Shown here: one piece after another, positions 15,311-17,500 of the stretch
How positions within the stretch are numbered: the stretch's first letter is position 1
Layout of the letters: every line of letters starts with the position of its first letter
Assembly (NCBI GenBank): GCA_030674155.1
Contig: CM060318.1
Location: 79,335,203-79,352,702, forward strand
Length of the DNA stretch: 17,500 nucleotides
Source: Stramonita haemastoma
Taxonomy: Eukaryota; Mollusca; Gastropoda; Neogastropoda; Muricidae
Direction of reading: 5' to 3'
The notes under the pieces: generated by a model
What the model saw: only the letters and a program-made list of their open reading frames with translations
Database searches by the model: none
Told to the model about the DNA's origin: nothing
Made by a program: the position numbers and the translations under genes

Positions 15311-16900
15311 GTGCCACTGACAGGCAGCTTGCACCAACTTAGGCTACGCCTGTATCTTTGCATTAATGGCTTTAACAATAAGCAGAAAGATACATGGTTT
15401 CCTGGTTTTGAAAACAAAGCCAACGCCTTGACAAATACCAATGTTAAAACCTACAGATTTCTGTACTCCAATCTTAAGCTTTGAACAGCTTTCTTTGAAA
15501 AGGTACATCCTCAATACAATGGCAGTCTTCTGTTTCTTGGGAGGGGGAGGGGAATCGATCCTTGCTGAACACATATTTTCAGAGTGTGTTTTTGTGTTCA
15601 TTTCGTTGGTTTTGTTTTGATGACTAAAAACAGCACTTTTGATGAGAAGCAACTTGTATGTACTTTTAAAGCAGGATACTCAAGCGGTATCCATTAATTC
15701 AGAATATGATGCCAGCTATTTGCAGAAATGTACTAAAAAAAACAACCACACACACATTAAGTAACCCTCCACACAAAACGGTATCACTCATATTTTTACA
15801 AACCCACCACAGACATAGAAGTGTATTGTTCGGGGGGGGAGGGGGGGGCTGGTTTTTTTTCCCCATTATGTCCAGTATGACTGTTCCTCTTCCCTATTCA
15901 CGTTGCAGTCACCAGTACTAATAATTATACCCATGGCCTCACTTCCACCTGGTCTCTCACCAATCATAACGGTAAATTAAGTCAAATGCAAGTAGCCAGC
16001 TGAAGCACACTTTGTCCACACTGATCAACATCAGGCCTGACTGAACCATCAAACCTGACTTACCCTGACTGGAAATCCAATGACGCCCATGTAATAACTT
16101 CTTGTGCAGTGACCTGCAATGGGTTAATGAGTTCCTTGCTCTTGTCTGATTGACTGAACGCAATCAGCTGGTTACCTCTGACCTGATGGATGCCTGCCTT
16201 TAGATGCTCTGTTTACTTGGTGTTTGGTGTACAGTCTGCAAGGACGAACATGAGACAGGTACACTCTTTTGATTGTTTCTTGATATTGACAGCTTGGGAA
16301 AAAGATCACAAAGCTTCATGCTTAATGGTTTGTTTGAAAAGGAATGAAAACGTGTCCGTGTTGATGATTTGACGATTTTAGACCTTCAAACATATGGATT
16401 TCTTACTATAAAATTGGATTATCTCGCGGAGACCTCACCAATATTGAACATATTTTTCTTTTGCTTCAGTCTCTGTTGGCATATTTTACTTAGGAGTGAG
16501 GGGGTATTTTGTTTCTATTTAAGCCCCCCATCCCCCACTCCCAAAACAAAAGCCCTCTTAAACAGCTATTTATGAAAAACGTTCTCTCTTTTCCCCTAGG
16601 CTCGTGGGAAGGAAGATAATTGAAAAGGTGATGATCCATCCATCTGCAGAAATGCAAAAGAAAAGTTGAGACAACAATCCATGATACACAAAATGGTTCC
16701 TGTCTTTATATAACGAGCCAACAACACACAGAAGGCTCCTTTCCCCACATCTCCAAGCAGCAATTATACACCTCCAACCCTTCATCCTTTCCTCACTAAC
16801 GCCACCATACATACAGCTTCCTTTCTTCACCACTCATCAACATCATCCCTGTTTGTACAAAAGCCAGAAATGCTGACACAAGTGTGCACTCTTCCTCGTC
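15311..16900. other. Long unique non-coding region
   Basis: About 1.6 kb with no dispersed-repeat match, no RNA and no convincing exon. A G run lies at 15833-15848. A polypyrimidine-CTAG acceptor-like string ends at about 16600 with a GTGATG donor-like string about 28 bp later; this is too short and has an in-frame stop in the natural frames, so it is not called. Open frames of 60-103 codons on both strands carry no recognisable motif. Confidence 0.45.
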
Positions 16901-16990
16901 ATCAAACGCTTAGACAGCAACTATTTTCGTCTGCTATTTGAACAAAAATGCGTTGCACTGCCGTTAAGTGCCTGCTGACATGAAGTGTGT
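16895..16990 (-). repeat. Dispersed repeat family C, copy 2 (inverted)
   Basis: On minus, about 16985 down to 16905 reads CACTTAACGGCAGTGCAACG, CATTTTTGTTCAAATAGCAG, ACGAAAATAGTTGCTGTCTA, AGCG, matching family C copy 1 at 3921-3990. The simple AAG tail of copy 1 is replaced by ATGACGAGGAAGAG. The family may extend upstream on minus (17200 to 16985), but copy 1 is cut by a microsatellite there, so the start cannot be compared. Confidence 0.72.
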
Positions 16991-17240
16991 ACAATCTGTG
17001 ACACTGCCCAACCCCTAGACCACATGCATGACCATCAACAGCACTGCCCACAAAGCCCAAGACTCCCCTGTGATGAATTGGGGATCTGTGCTGCAGGGTG
17101 CAGAATGGTATGACTACCATGGTCTTGTCTGGACATCTCAGTATAAAGGGCTCCCCTAACCAGCTAAGGATGATCCATTTGTTTGGCTTTCTGGACCTTG
17201 CTGTTGACTGGTGTTGATGGTAGAAGACGATGCCTTGTAT
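16991..17240. other. Non-coding stretch, possible upstream part of family C
   Basis: About 250 bp. If family C is longer than the part shared with copy 1, its 5' part would be here on minus. Nothing else is recognised. The 164-residue minus frame spanning 16902-17396 joins this region to the GATA tract and is rejected. Confidence 0.4.
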
Positions 17241-17241
17241 G

Positions 17242-17292
17242 TAGATAGATAGATAGATAGATAAGATAGATAGAGAGAGAGAGAGAGAAGAG

Positions 17293-17381
<89 letters not shown>

Positions 17382-17382
17382 T
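17242..17382. repeat. (GATA)n microsatellite with GA interruption
   Basis: GATA units at 17242-17272 with one deletion (ATAAGATA), a GAGAGA interruption (about 17272-17293), then about 22 uninterrupted GATA units to 17382. Minus-strand frames of S-I-Y-L repeats are its translation. Confidence 0.97.
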
Positions 17383-17500
17383 GTACACTTACACACACAC
17401 TAATACTGACACTAATACTCAACATACACCGCTTTTAACAGGGCTAAATGGTTTTATAGAGCGCACAAAAATCTCTACATCTACAGGCGTGATTGCATGC
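17383..17500. other. Non-coding window end
   Basis: A short CA patch at about 17390-17400, ACTAATACTGAC repeated twice (about 17399-17418), then unique sequence to the window end. Nothing else is seen. Confidence 0.45.

Noticed and set aside
15173..15484. 103-residue plus frame without low complexity
   Set aside because: It begins inside the 26-bp duplication and segment E. No domain or splice evidence.
15833..15860. G run followed by T run
   Set aside because: The short G and T homopolymers look like a simple low-complexity site. Only one long G tract is present, so no intramolecular quadruplex with separate tracts can be argued confidently.
16580..16630. Polypyrimidine-CTAG followed by a GTGATG donor-like site about 28 bp later
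   Set aside because: A micro-exon this short with no partner exons cannot be supported from sequence alone.

Overview
The window looks like non-coding eukaryotic DNA, most likely from a large, repeat-rich invertebrate genome and probably a mollusc (a gastropod is my best guess). This rests on three things: dense long CA/GT, TC, CAGA, GATA and TTC microsatellites; several short interspersed repeat families present in two or more diverged copies; and a decayed LINE reverse transcriptase of the jockey-like type common in molluscs. The species is an inference. I see no bacterial gene organisation, no intact protein-coding gene, no rRNA, no intact tRNA and no CRISPR array. Nearly all long open frames are translations of simple repeats (runs such as HTHTHT, CVCVCV, SLSLSL, ERERER) and are not genes.

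Layout. 1-1130: T- and pyrimidine-rich DNA with a TTCTTG/TTC tract. 1130-6160: a mosaic of dispersed repeats. Family D has four related segments, at about 1.13, 2.92, 4.03 and 5.83 kb. One copy each of families A (1.54 kb), C (3.92 kb) and B (5.43 kb) lies among them, separated by long microsatellites, including a 430-bp TC/CA compound tract at 3.49-3.92 kb. 6.16-8.4 kb: more unique DNA with two weak exon candidates. One is on the minus strand near 6.76-6.94 kb; the other is a possible terminal exon at 7711-7818 (+) with an AATAAA downstream. AT-rich DNA with two small tandem duplications follows. 8.48-8.74 kb: a GT/GTGC/CTGT compound microsatellite.

8.99-10.13 kb: a 5'-truncated, frameshifted and stop-riddled non-LTR retrotransposon (RT domain and thumb/connection part). 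10.88-11.1 kb: second copy of family A. 11.36-12.5 kb: the most informative part. A 40-bp minisatellite is followed by two copies of one repeat (family F), and the first copy is split by a 248-bp semi-palindromic insert flanked by a 12-bp duplication. The second, uninterrupted copy shows the empty site. About 350 bp of CA/CG-rich DNA lies between the copies. 12.87 kb: second copy of family B. 13.69-15.31 kb: a degenerate minisatellite of roughly 30-47 bp units, bracketed by two diverged copies of one segment (family E). 16.9 kb: an inverted second copy of family C. 17.24-17.38 kb: a long GATA tract.

No set of genes works together here. The content is the debris of mobile elements and replication slippage, possibly inside or between genes whose exons are mostly outside the window. 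The best candidate for something undescribed is the small palindromic element at 11556-11803, because its boundaries can be read directly from the window.
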